The notes beneath the pieces are model-generated. The model worked only from the letters and a program-made list of their open reading frames with translations. It did not search any database and had not been told where the DNA came from. From Bacillota bacterium (GTDB lineage Bacteria; Bacillota; Clostridia; Lachnospirales; Cellulosilyticaceae): a stretch of DNA of 7,081 nt. The stretch lies in NCBI GenBank assembly GCA_023410675.1, contig JAEYPM010000047.1, forward strand, positions 1 to 7,081. The letters are read 5' to 3'. The position numbers and the translations under genes were made by a program. Shown in pieces: positions 1 through 5,282 of this stretch (its first letter is position 1; each line of letters begins with the position of its first letter).

Positions 1-123
1 CATAAACATCATTATAGCCATGGTCATTATCAATTCTATAGGACTTGTCTGTAATAAGAAGTGCAAAACGATTTGAATTTTGTCTAAATGGGAATTCCTC
101 TACATAGCCAAATGCACCTATTG
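1..123. repeat. Terminal direct repeat, left copy
   Basis: Bases 1-123 read the same as bases 6959-7081, with no difference found when the two were read against each other. The copy sits flush with the window start and its partner is flush with the window end. Read on the minus strand it encodes the middle of a VWA domain. Similarity to VWA coding continues past base 123 to about base 168, so the inner edge of this copy is not a biological breakpoint. The simplest reading is overlap of a closed 6,958-bp unit (circular, or tandem and collapsed in assembly). Confidence 0.95.
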
Positions 124-168
124 GAACGCTACTTAGTGTAGCTTATTGCATTAAATCCTCCTGTAGCT
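1..168 (-). pseudogene. VWA-domain fragment, frame-broken at its upstream side
   Basis: Read on the minus strand, 142 down to 1 encodes ATLSSVPIGAFGY and then the VWA strand with LLITDKSY, where the Asp matches the third MIDAS motif position of VWA domains. A TAA at 145-143 closes this frame upstream. A neighbouring frame just before it reads ATGGFNAIS, which fits the loop that normally precedes this part of a VWA domain. One or more small indels around 130-145 would therefore explain the break. No MIDAS DxSxS motif, signal peptide or start codon is found upstream. Bases 169-332 contain only short broken frames on both strands, and I see no gene in them. The fragment may be the 5' side of the VWA gene that enters at the right end of the window. 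Confidence 0.6.
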
Positions 169-332
169 AATTATACTCCTAAATCTACTTTTATCCATCT
201 ACACGGCTACCCATAAATTGTATATTCTTTTTCTTCAATATCTTTCTATTTCTTGTGTGAGAGTTTTCATAAAATCCTTAATAATAATTTCAAAAGAGAT
301 GCTCCTTTTGATTAATGTTGTTTAGCAGTTCA

Positions 333-554
333 TTATATCAAAAGCATACATCTCTTTATTACTTTTCCATTACCTAGTATCTCCAAAACTGTAACCTTGA
401 AATTACTCACTAAATTTAGACCTCCATAATGTACAACCTCCTCAAAATACTTAAACATTTCTTCTAATAGTTTATGATCTTCATCTTCATGGAGAAGTTG
501 TATTATTTCTGGCATAAAAACATCTTCAATTTCAACCGTCTCAAGCAATTCACT
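333..554 (-). pseudogene. Remnant of a small immunity-like gene
   Basis: A minus-strand frame of about 70 codons ends in TAA at 333. It contains LLEEMFKYFEEVV and a later VLEILGN segment, which suggests a small acidic, mostly helical protein. The pattern loosely resembles the DUF7674-type proteins often found as immunity genes beside polymorphic toxins. I hold this family link weakly. The only available start is a TTG at 548-546 with no convincing ribosome binding site, and the frame continues upstream into IS110-derived sequence. The true N-terminus therefore seems to have been lost where the IS110 remnant begins, near 555. It lies in the same orientation as the other immunity genes, consistent with a third toxin/immunity unit whose toxin is gone. 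Confidence 0.5.
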
Positions 555-555
555 T

Positions 556-1242
556 ATATACAGTCTAAGCCTTAGAAAGACTAAAACGGATAAAGTTGAT
601 GCCCATACAATTGCTACTATGCTAATGTCTGATGTGAACTTAAAGTCCTACTCAGACACATCTTATCACAACGAAGAGCTCAAGTCACTAACTCGTTATC
701 GCTTTGATAAAGTCAAAGAACGCACGAAATTAAAAACCTCTATTGGCTCTATTATGCCTGCTAAATCACTCGAATTAAAACATACCATCAAATTGATTGG
801 GGGGCTAGATTCTGAGATTGATGAAATCGAGTCAGAAATCAAAAAAATTATGGATGAACTTAATTCTCCATTCTTAAGCATTCCTGGAATTAGCTACGGT
901 ATGGGTGCAATGATCATCGCTGAAGTTGGTGATTTCAGTCGATTTGCTTCACCTGATAAAATACTTGCATATGCTGGGCTATCACCTTCAACCTATCAAT
1001 CGAGGCAATTAGAATCCACTCATGCACATATGGAAAAGCGTGGGTCAAGATAGCTGCGTTGCACACTATTTAATGCTACTAAATTCGTATGCAACTGGGA
1101 TCCAACATTTGCTTCCTACCTTGCGAAAAAGCGTGCTGAAGGTAAGCATTATAATGTAGCCATTTCACATGCTGCCAAGAAACTGGTCAGGGTGATTTAC
1201 CAACTTGAAAGGTATGGTCAGTCTTATATAAAAGTTGCTTAA
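556..1242 (+). pseudogene. IS110-family transposase remnant
   Basis: The frame encodes RKTKTDKVDAHTIA, the conserved IS110 segment carrying catalytic Asp residues of the RuvC-like DEDD domain. Further on it encodes IPGISYGMGA, EVGDFSRF and AYAGLSPSTYQS, which is the C-terminal Tnp_20 region including the Ser-containing motif (usually QSG, here QSR). Three kinds of damage are visible. The first 70-80 residues with the first catalytic Asp are missing. KLKTS joins directly to SIGSIMPAKS near 738-747, where family members have several dozen more residues. A TAG at 1051-1053 interrupts the frame, which otherwise continues in phase through FNATKFVCNWDP to TAA at 1240-1242. It cannot make an active transposase. 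It is convergent with the toxin/immunity genes and abuts the immunity remnant at 333-554. Confidence 0.85.
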
Positions 1243-1388
1243 TCAACTGATTTGTAATATCTCCTTTTTGAGCACCCGGAAAGATGCTGTACTTGTCATG
1301 TGGTTTTCAATGTTCCAGTATATCTAAAATGCATTTCTAGATTTTAATCAAAAATATCATTTTTAAGCTTGACTTTTAATAGTTAATC

Positions 1389-1428
1389 TTTCTAATAAGA
1401 ATTATTCATATCTAATTCTTATTAGAAA
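1389..1428. repeat. Perfect 16-bp inverted repeat with an 8-nt spacer
   Basis: The arms TTTCTAATAAGAATTA (1389-1404) and TAATTCTTATTAGAAA (1413-1428) are exact reverse complements, separated by TTCATATC. The stem is almost entirely A/T and has no flanking T-tract on either strand, so it is a poor match to a classical intrinsic terminator. It lies between the convergent immunity gene 1 and IS110 remnant, where a bidirectional terminator would make sense. A regulator binding site or the remains of a miniature mobile element are alternatives. Confidence 0.75.
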
Positions 1429-1483
1429 ATAACCACTTATTTCCAAAGACACAAAATTAATTACATACCCGAAAAATAATCTA

Positions 1484-1675
1484 CTAGATAGCTCCAGCAC
1501 ATTTAATGTCTATAGTTATTTTACGCTTACTTTTAATCTCACATTTACTTTTTTAAGCATTTTGGTAATACTCCATATTAAAACCTTTGACAAGCTTATC
1601 AACACTCCCAACTTCTGATCCTCACCTATAAAACTTATTAACTAGCAACTTCACTATTGCACCAACAGGAAGCAT
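1484..1675 (-). pseudogene. Possible decayed coding remnant, function unknown
   Basis: One minus-strand frame reads MLPVGAIVKLLVNKFYR, a TGA, then GSEVGSVDKLVKGFN and MEYYQNA, a TAA, and RKITIDIKCAGAI before a final TAG. The three segments stay in phase and look protein-like rather than random AT-rich translation. A neighbouring frame just upstream reads DPAHTFIK, which may be a continuation after a frameshift. It begins about 35 bases after immunity gene 1, where an earlier cassette would be expected. I do not recognise the protein, and chance cannot be excluded. Confidence 0.25.
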
Positions 1676-1710
1676 ACTTAATAAATGTGTGTGCTGGATC
1701 TATACTATCA

Positions 1711-2253
1711 TTACTTAGAATAAATTTCTATATTATCAATATTTTGCACGGTATATCCTTCTAAGTATTCTACTACCCCTTTTACTAGAATCCATCTAAC
1801 AACATTTCTGCTATTATATATCATCTCTTGCAATGACGTCCTATGCTCTATATAAGTTTCAACACCTATAGCTATACATTCCCATTGCCAGCTATACTGA
1901 TTACTTAAAGCAATCTGGGTAACTTCTTTATAAAAACTACTATTCGCCTTATTGATTTTATCATTGTCTAGAAATAACAGTTTAGAAGTGTCTACCCATA
2001 AATCTGTATAATACATACCACTCTCTTGATATTGCTGTATTCCTGCTTGATATTTATTATCTAGGATTGCTTCTAATGTACATATTTTCCCAGACTCAAC
2101 TTTTTTCTTAATATCACTATTTATATGATCTATTATTATTACATTCTCATATTCCCATGTATCCATCACCGTTACACTATGTACAACTACATCCACTTTC
2201 TTTTGTTTTAAAATACAAATAATCTCCTCACTTTTTATATAATCCTGTGACAC
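1711..2253 (-). CDS. Putative immunity protein for toxin tip 1
   Basis: About 180 residues, apparently soluble and cytoplasmic: no signal peptide or membrane segment. It has several Trp-containing segments (MDTWEYEN, YSWQWECIAIG, VVRWILVKGVVEY). I do not recognise the family. The assignment as an immunity protein rests on position. It follows the toxin-1 cassette on the same strand, with only 14 bases between the toxin stop and the GTG at 2253-2251, the usual arrangement for polymorphic toxins. The start is uncertain. The GTG has no good ribosome binding site, and the frame stays open upstream through VIEIKI into the toxin 3' end. A non-canonical start nearer the GGGGCGG at the toxin stop, or translational coupling to the toxin, are both possible. 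It ends with TAA at 1713-1711. Confidence 0.65.
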   Translation of the reverse strand: MSQDYIKSEEIICILKQKKVDVVVHSVTVMDTWEYENVIIIDHINSDIKKKVESGKICTLEAILDNKYQAGIQQYQESGMYYTDLWVDTSKLLFLDNDKINKANSSFYKEVTQIALSNQYSWQWECIAIGVETYIEHRTSLQEMIYNSRNVVRWILVKGVVEYLEGYTVQNIDNIEIYSK

Positions 2254-2267
2254 GATCTTTATTTCAA

Positions 2268-3260
2268 TTACCGCCCCATTATAGTCCCCCCTGCTTCTAT
2301 TGCTTTTAGCACTCTTTCTGTATTTGCCCCTGGATATAGACTTATAAAATCACCATCTAATCCAACGCGTAACAAGTCATTACCTTTAATATAATAATAC
2401 TCTTTGTTAAAAGAATCATATACTACTTTTTCAGGACTATCAAATACATTTTCGATTGCTGATTTATACTCTTTAAAATCCTTCATATCTGGATAATCAA
2501 ATTTATGTTTACCCCACTTTTTACCTAATTGTTTGCTGTCAATATTCAATTGAGAAATTGGATTAGGATTACTCATTTGTTTCAGCTTGCAATAATCATC
2601 CCATGCACTGTTTCCTGCATTTCTTCCTACACTTAAAGCTATACCAACACCTGCAGTTGCAACAGCTACTCCAGCTACTGCTTGTGCACTACCTACAATC
2701 ACTTCTTCTACACACACTACTGCAACAACTTCTCCACCTGGAAGAATTAGTAATGCAGTTCCAGAAGCAATTTTTAACATTCCTGCATCGAACAATACTT
2801 TTCCTGCTGTAATAAGTGCTACACTGCTCTCCATAGCAGCTAATAACATCACAAATTCTGCAGCCACCTTAGATACTAGATAATCTTTATTTTGTTCTAG
2901 CTCTTCTAGTGTTAGCTCTTCCCTATTCAAATTACACTTATTAATAAAAAATAGAATTCTTGACTTTACTTTTTCATTTGATGGAAAATATACATCCACG
3001 AAGAAAGATTCTTCATACGCTTCTACTTCATTTAATATAGCAATTATTATATCTTTTCGTGGAAATAGAGAGTCAGCAAATCCCATGATCTTACCATACA
3101 GTACCATGTCTTGTTGCTTACCTTGCTGTAAATAAGAATTAACATATGGCTGCTTTGAAAAATCAACTATTCCATTTATATCAATAACTATATCTTTTTC
3201 TATATTATTTAAATGTAACTTATCTTCTCCTAAAGTAACATTTGTCGTTATATTTGACAA
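2268..3260 (-). CDS. Orphan polymorphic-toxin cassette 1: shared pre-toxin region plus RNase-like tip
   Basis: 330 residues if read from the TTG at 3260-3258, but the frame is open up to a TAA at 3377-3375. Residues 2-46 match the second cassette at 40 of 45 positions. Similarity continues through a Gly/Ala/Val-rich hydrophobic stretch (about 135-212) to NAGNSAWDDY (215-223) and then stops abruptly. The last 90 residues are a different domain with KKWGKH (247-252), YYYIKGNDLLR (288-298) and FISLYPG (305-311). This layout recalls colicin D/CdiA-type RNase tips of the BECR fold, with His252 as a candidate catalytic residue; the identification is by motif only. Upstream, similarity to the long gene begins at QYLRAKLCDKG (codon at 3359-3357), so this is a 5'-truncated cassette without VWA or export signals. 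Expression on its own is doubtful. Immunity gene 1 follows directly. Confidence 0.75.
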   Translation of the reverse strand: MSNITTNVTLGEDKLHLNNIEKDIVIDINGIVDFSKQPYVNSYLQQGKQQDMVLYGKIMGFADSLFPRKDIIIAILNEVEAYEESFFVDVYFPSNEKVKSRILFFINKCNLNREELTLEELEQNKDYLVSKVAAEFVMLLAAMESSVALITAGKVLFDAGMLKIASGTALLILPGGEVVAVVCVEEVIVGSAQAVAGVAVATAGVGIALSVGRNAGNSAWDDYCKLKQMSNPNPISQLNIDSKQLGKKWGKHKFDYPDMKDFKEYKSAIENVFDSPEKVVYDSFNKEYYYIKGNDLLRVGLDGDFISLYPGANTERVLKAIEAGGTIMGR

Positions 3261-3370
3261 TTCTATTTCTTCATCTACAAGAATCCAGTCTACCCCTGTA
3301 AATTTATAAGATTCACCTTCTGTGCTTCCTTTATCACATAACTTAGCTCTTAAATACTGATATATAATAA

Positions 3371-3376
3371 CTCCTT
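3371..3376 (-). promoter_or_regulatory. Shine-Dalgarno-like AAGGAG at the break of orphan cassette 1
   Basis: On the minus strand AAGGAG lies just before the point where similarity to the long VWA-toxin gene starts (3359). The in-frame codons after it are GTT ATT ATA TAT CAG, with no ATG, GTG or TTG at a suitable distance. It may have served an upstream gene end or an original ATG now reading ATA. It could also allow weak initiation at a non-canonical codon. Confidence 0.4.
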
Positions 3377-3460
3377 ATAATTAATATTATCATCACTAAC
3401 ACTAATCAAGAAAGAGCTATTTAATATGTTATTATACAGTTCTTATATTTTTCTTTTATT

Positions 3461-3473
3461 GTTAAAAATAAAA
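3461..3473. repeat. 13-bp direct repeat, left of the IS30 element
   Basis: GTTAAAAATAAAA, identical to 4682-4694 on the far side of the element. It is a candidate target-site duplication. It is longer than the 2-3 bp usual for IS30 elements, though long duplications are known for IS1630 of this family. The low complexity weakens the case. Confidence 0.5.
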
Positions 3474-3477
3474 GGCT

Positions 3478-3501
3478 AATTGTAAAATCAAATTGAACTA
3501 A
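3478..3501 (+). repeat. IS30 left inverted repeat
   Basis: Runs from AATTGTAAAATC to TTGAACTAA and pairs with 4654-4677 at 20 of 24 positions. It lies 78 bases before the full-length transposase start. Confidence 0.75.
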
Positions 3502-3633
3502 ATAAAAAATCCATAGGGGTTTATCCTGTGTTAAGATTGAATCACTACAAACAAACTATCACACGAAAGGATAATCACTATGGACTACCCTAATAATACT
3601 ACAAATTCTCGTAAACATAAACACCTTAGTTTT

Positions 3634-3636
3634 TAA
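3634..3636 (+). other. In-frame TAA in the IS30 transposase 5' end
   Basis: Codon 19 of the 351-codon frame that starts at 3580. The sequence on both sides is normal IS30 transposase in one frame, so this is a point mutation, not a frameshift. An ATG follows six bases later. Confidence 0.8.
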
Positions 3637-3642
3637 GAACGC

Positions 3643-4635
3643 ATGATTATTCAAATCCGCTTAAAAGATGGCTTCTCACCCTATCAAATTGCTAAAGAGC
3701 TAGGGCGTACCTCTAATACCATTCGTAATGAAATAACTAGAGGGACCGTTACCCAAATTAAACAAGGACGTAAAGTTGAGGTTTATCTTGCAGATGCAGG
3801 GAACAGTATCTACTTAAAAAATCGTAAGAACTGTTGCCCAAAATTCAAGCGTTTATCTTGTAAATCCTTTATCGAGTACGTTTGTGATATGATACGATCT
3901 TATAAGTGGTCTCTAGATGCCTGTGTTGGTTATGCACTCCTAAGTAAACGCTTTACACGTAAGGAAATAGTCTGTACAAAGACACTTTATAATTACATTG
4001 ATTTAGGCTTATTGGAAGTAAGAAACCTAGACTTACCAGTGAAACTTAGAAGAAACACTAAGTCTAAACGTACCCGTGCGAACAAAAGGATACTAGGTAG
4101 AAGCATCTCAGAACGTCCTGATAGTATCGAGAATAGAGAAGTGTTTGGACATTGGGAAATTGATACTGTTATTGGCACTAAAGATAAAAATGACAACGTT
4201 CTTCTTACATTAGCTGAGCGTAAAACAAGACAGTATATTATACGAAAAATGAAATCTAAGACATGTGAGAGTGTTTTAAGAGAACTTAATTCACTCAAAG
4301 AATACTTTGGTGACCAGTTCAATCAGGTATTCAGAAGCATTACCAGTGATAATGGTCAGGAATTTGCTGAGCTTTCAAAGATAGAAGATCAGTATAATGT
4401 CAAAGTATACTTCACACATCCTTATACTTCTTGTGAACGAGGCACTAATGAAAAGCATAATGGTATGCTAAGACGCTTTATTCCTAAAGGAACTGCTATA
4501 CATGGCTACAGAGTAGATGAGATGTCTTTTATAGAAGATTGGTGTAATACCCTTCCACGAAAGCTACTACATTATCATACACCAGAAGAACTATTTGAAG
4601 CTGAATTAGATAAAATCTACACAACTTCCTACTAG
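3643..4635 (+). CDS. IS30-family transposase (N-terminus cut by a stop codon)
   Basis: A DDE transposase that moves the surrounding element. The 330 residues from this ATG include the end of the N-terminal helix-turn-helix (IAKELGRTSNTIRNEI, 16-31) and the rve-type catalytic core. The catalytic residues fit Asp174 (HWEIDTVIG), Asp236 (ITSDNGQEF) and Glu270 (ERGTNEKHNG). The original start is very probably the ATG at 3580, which has GAAAGG at 3565-3570 as ribosome binding site. From there the same frame reads MDYPNNTTNSRKHKHLSF, then TAA at 3634-3636, then ER and the ATG at 3643. Family members usually have a Glu at this point, so a single G-to-T change (GAA to TAA) explains the stop. Re-initiation seven bases downstream at 3643 could still give a nearly complete protein lacking 21 residues, but activity is uncertain. 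It ends with TAG at 4633-4635. Confidence 0.9.
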   Translation: MIIQIRLKDGFSPYQIAKELGRTSNTIRNEITRGTVTQIKQGRKVEVYLADAGNSIYLKNRKNCCPKFKRLSCKSFIEYVCDMIRSYKWSLDACVGYALLSKRFTRKEIVCTKTLYNYIDLGLLEVRNLDLPVKLRRNTKSKRTRANKRILGRSISERPDSIENREVFGHWEIDTVIGTKDKNDNVLLTLAERKTRQYIIRKMKSKTCESVLRELNSLKEYFGDQFNQVFRSITSDNGQEFAELSKIEDQYNVKVYFTHPYTSCERGTNEKHNGMLRRFIPKGTAIHGYRVDEMSFIEDWCNTLPRKLLHYHTPEELFEAELDKIYTTSY

Positions 4636-4653
4636 GTGAATCAAAAAACAGGA

Positions 4654-4677
4654 TTAGTTCAACTTGTTATTGCAATT
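4654..4677 (-). repeat. IS30 right inverted repeat
   Basis: Read on the minus strand it starts AATTGCAATAAC and ends TTGAACTAA, matching the left repeat at 20 of 24 positions. It begins 18 bases after the transposase stop. Confidence 0.75.
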
Positions 4678-4681
4678 TAGG

Positions 4682-4694
4682 GTTAAAAATAAAA
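4682..4694. repeat. 13-bp direct repeat, right of the IS30 element
   Basis: Partner of 3461-3473. It lies just beyond the right inverted repeat and 25 bases before the end of immunity gene 2. Confidence 0.5.
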
Positions 4695-4718
4695 TTCCTT
4701 TGAAGAAAAAATTAATAG

Positions 4719-5057
4719 CTAGACTTCTAGAAAGTACTCATCCAAAAGCTCACCTAATATATTATATTCTACCTCATATATATACTGTGTATCATCAGTA
4801 TCAGGGTCAATTAAATCAAATGCCAGCCTAAATGACGGATTTTCTCGAAAACATTTATTTATTATTAAAAATGTTCTATTGTATTGAATGATAAAGTTTT
4901 TTAGTTTATCTAATTCTATGAAATCTTCTTCTTCAGATAAAAAATTATTTTTACCATCAGCAATTATGTTTTTAATATACTCTTGTGTTTTTTCTTTTAG
5001 GCTATCAAAATTATAGCTCTTATTAAAAATGTCTTGTATATTGTTCATATCCATCAT
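4719..5057 (-). CDS. Putative immunity protein for toxin tip 2
   Basis: 112 residues from the ATG at 5057-5055, acidic, soluble, with no signal peptide or membrane segment. It begins MMDMNNIQDIF and ends with ELLDEYFLEV before TAG. I do not recognise the family. The start is chosen because AGGAGAGGTG (5061-5070) stands just upstream. The frame stays open for another 32 codons, but that part is the remnant of a toxin tip (residues matching the end of cassette 2), so a 144-residue protein is unlikely to be the native product. A decayed second copy of this same gene lies between it and toxin cassette 2. Pairing with the toxin-2 tip family is therefore well supported by position. IS30 lies immediately downstream. 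Confidence 0.7.
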   Translation of the reverse strand: MMDMNNIQDIFNKSYNFDSLKEKTQEYIKNIIADGKNNFLSEEEDFIELDKLKNFIIQYNRTFLIINKCFRENPSFRLAFDLIDPDTDDTQYIYEVEYNILGELLDEYFLEV

Positions 5058-5138
5058 ATTCACCTCTCCTTTATTAATTAATGAATGAAATATTAACTCA
5101 GCAGTATCATTTATGTCCTCATAGAATATAATATGAGC
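5058..5138 (-). pseudogene. Remnant of a second toxin-2 tip 3' end
   Basis: The minus-strand frame reads AHIIFYEDINDTAELIF, then HSLINKGE. It aligns without gaps to the end of cassette 2 (DHTRVYGYVNDAGELIF, then DYLIKGQ), with H, Y, ND and ELIF in register. The nucleotide sequence also aligns up to and through the following ATGATG of the immunity gene. The toxin stop codon is lost, so the remnant now runs in frame into immunity gene 2. It shows that the end of the toxin and its immunity gene were duplicated as one block. Confidence 0.75.
5061..5070 (-). promoter_or_regulatory. Ribosome binding site of immunity gene 2
   Basis: AGGAGAGGTG on the minus strand, with AGGAG 8 bases and GGTG 3 bases before the ATG at 5057. 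It decides the start in favour of the 112-residue product. The decayed copy upstream has the weaker TAAGGGTAAGT at the same place. Confidence 0.75.
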
Positions 5139-5144
5139 TTTTCT

Positions 5145-5274
5145 CCTAAGCATCTATTTATTATTAAATGTGTTTTGCTATATTCAGTCATAAAGTCATT
5201 TTACTTATGAACTTTCTTAGCACTTTAAAAAACTTCAGATAAAAAATGTCTTGTATATCTTTGATATGCATCAT
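5145..5274 (-). pseudogene. Decayed duplicate of immunity gene 2
   Basis: It starts with ATGATG at 5274, nine bases after the stop of toxin cassette 2, and reads MMHIKDIQDIF, compared with MMDMNNIQDIF in the intact copy. The middle is deleted. After a frame change, FLSE and later FMTEYSKTHLINRCL line up with FLSEEEDF and FIIQYNRTFLIINKCF of the intact protein. At DNA level the phrases AACTTCAGATAAAAAATGTCTTGTAT and the CTTCAGATAAAAAAT of the intact gene are recognisably related. Stops and the deletion make it non-functional. It occupies the place where the immunity gene of cassette 2 should be. Confidence 0.75.
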
Positions 5275-5282
5275 ACTTACCC

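Larger units (their letters stand above)
1243..1710. other. Intergenic AT-rich stretch between the IS110 remnant and immunity gene 1
   Basis: There is no intact gene here. The first 60-70 bases, including a GAGCACCCGG segment, may be the right end of the IS110 element, but without a full-length copy the boundary cannot be placed. The stretch then holds a strong inverted repeat at 1389-1428 and a doubtful minus-strand coding remnant at 1484-1675. Both are listed separately. Confidence 0.6.
3478..4677 (+). mobile_element. IS30-family insertion sequence, about 1.2 kb
   Basis: The element is bounded by imperfect inverted repeats at 3478-3501 and 4654-4677 (20 of 24 positions agree when the right end is reversed) and encodes one IS30-type transposase. 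The 13-bp sequence GTTAAAAATAAAA occurs 4 bases outside each repeat (3461-3473 and 4682-4694). It is a candidate target duplication, so the true ends may lie up to 4 bases further out on each side. The element sits between immunity gene 2 and orphan cassette 1, opposite to them in direction, and does not break either reading frame. Confidence 0.85.

Noticed and set aside
696..881. Minus-strand open frame inside the IS110 remnant
   Set aside because: Antisense shadow of recognisable transposase coding.
1243..1320. IS110 bridge-RNA region
   Set aside because: The left end, where most IS110-group elements encode it, is missing, and the right boundary cannot be placed without an intact copy.
2603..2812. 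Plus-strand open frame rich in Leu, Gln and His
   Set aside because: It is the mirror of the Gly/Ala/Val-rich pre-toxin region on the minus strand. Its odd composition follows from that, and it has no ribosome binding site.
3361..3420. Sigma-A promoter for orphan cassette 1 (TTGATT ... TAATAT)
   Set aside because: The spacing is about 14 bases and both boxes are poor matches. Such matches are expected by chance in AT-rich DNA.
3993..4322. Minus-strand open frame of about 109 codons inside the IS30 transposase
   Set aside because: Antisense to the catalytic core, with no supporting motif or start site.
4700..4740. Terminator after immunity gene 2 (CTAG-type hairpin followed by TTTTTT)
   Set aside because: The stem is only 4-5 bp with a 2-4 base loop and few G/C pairs, too weak to claim.
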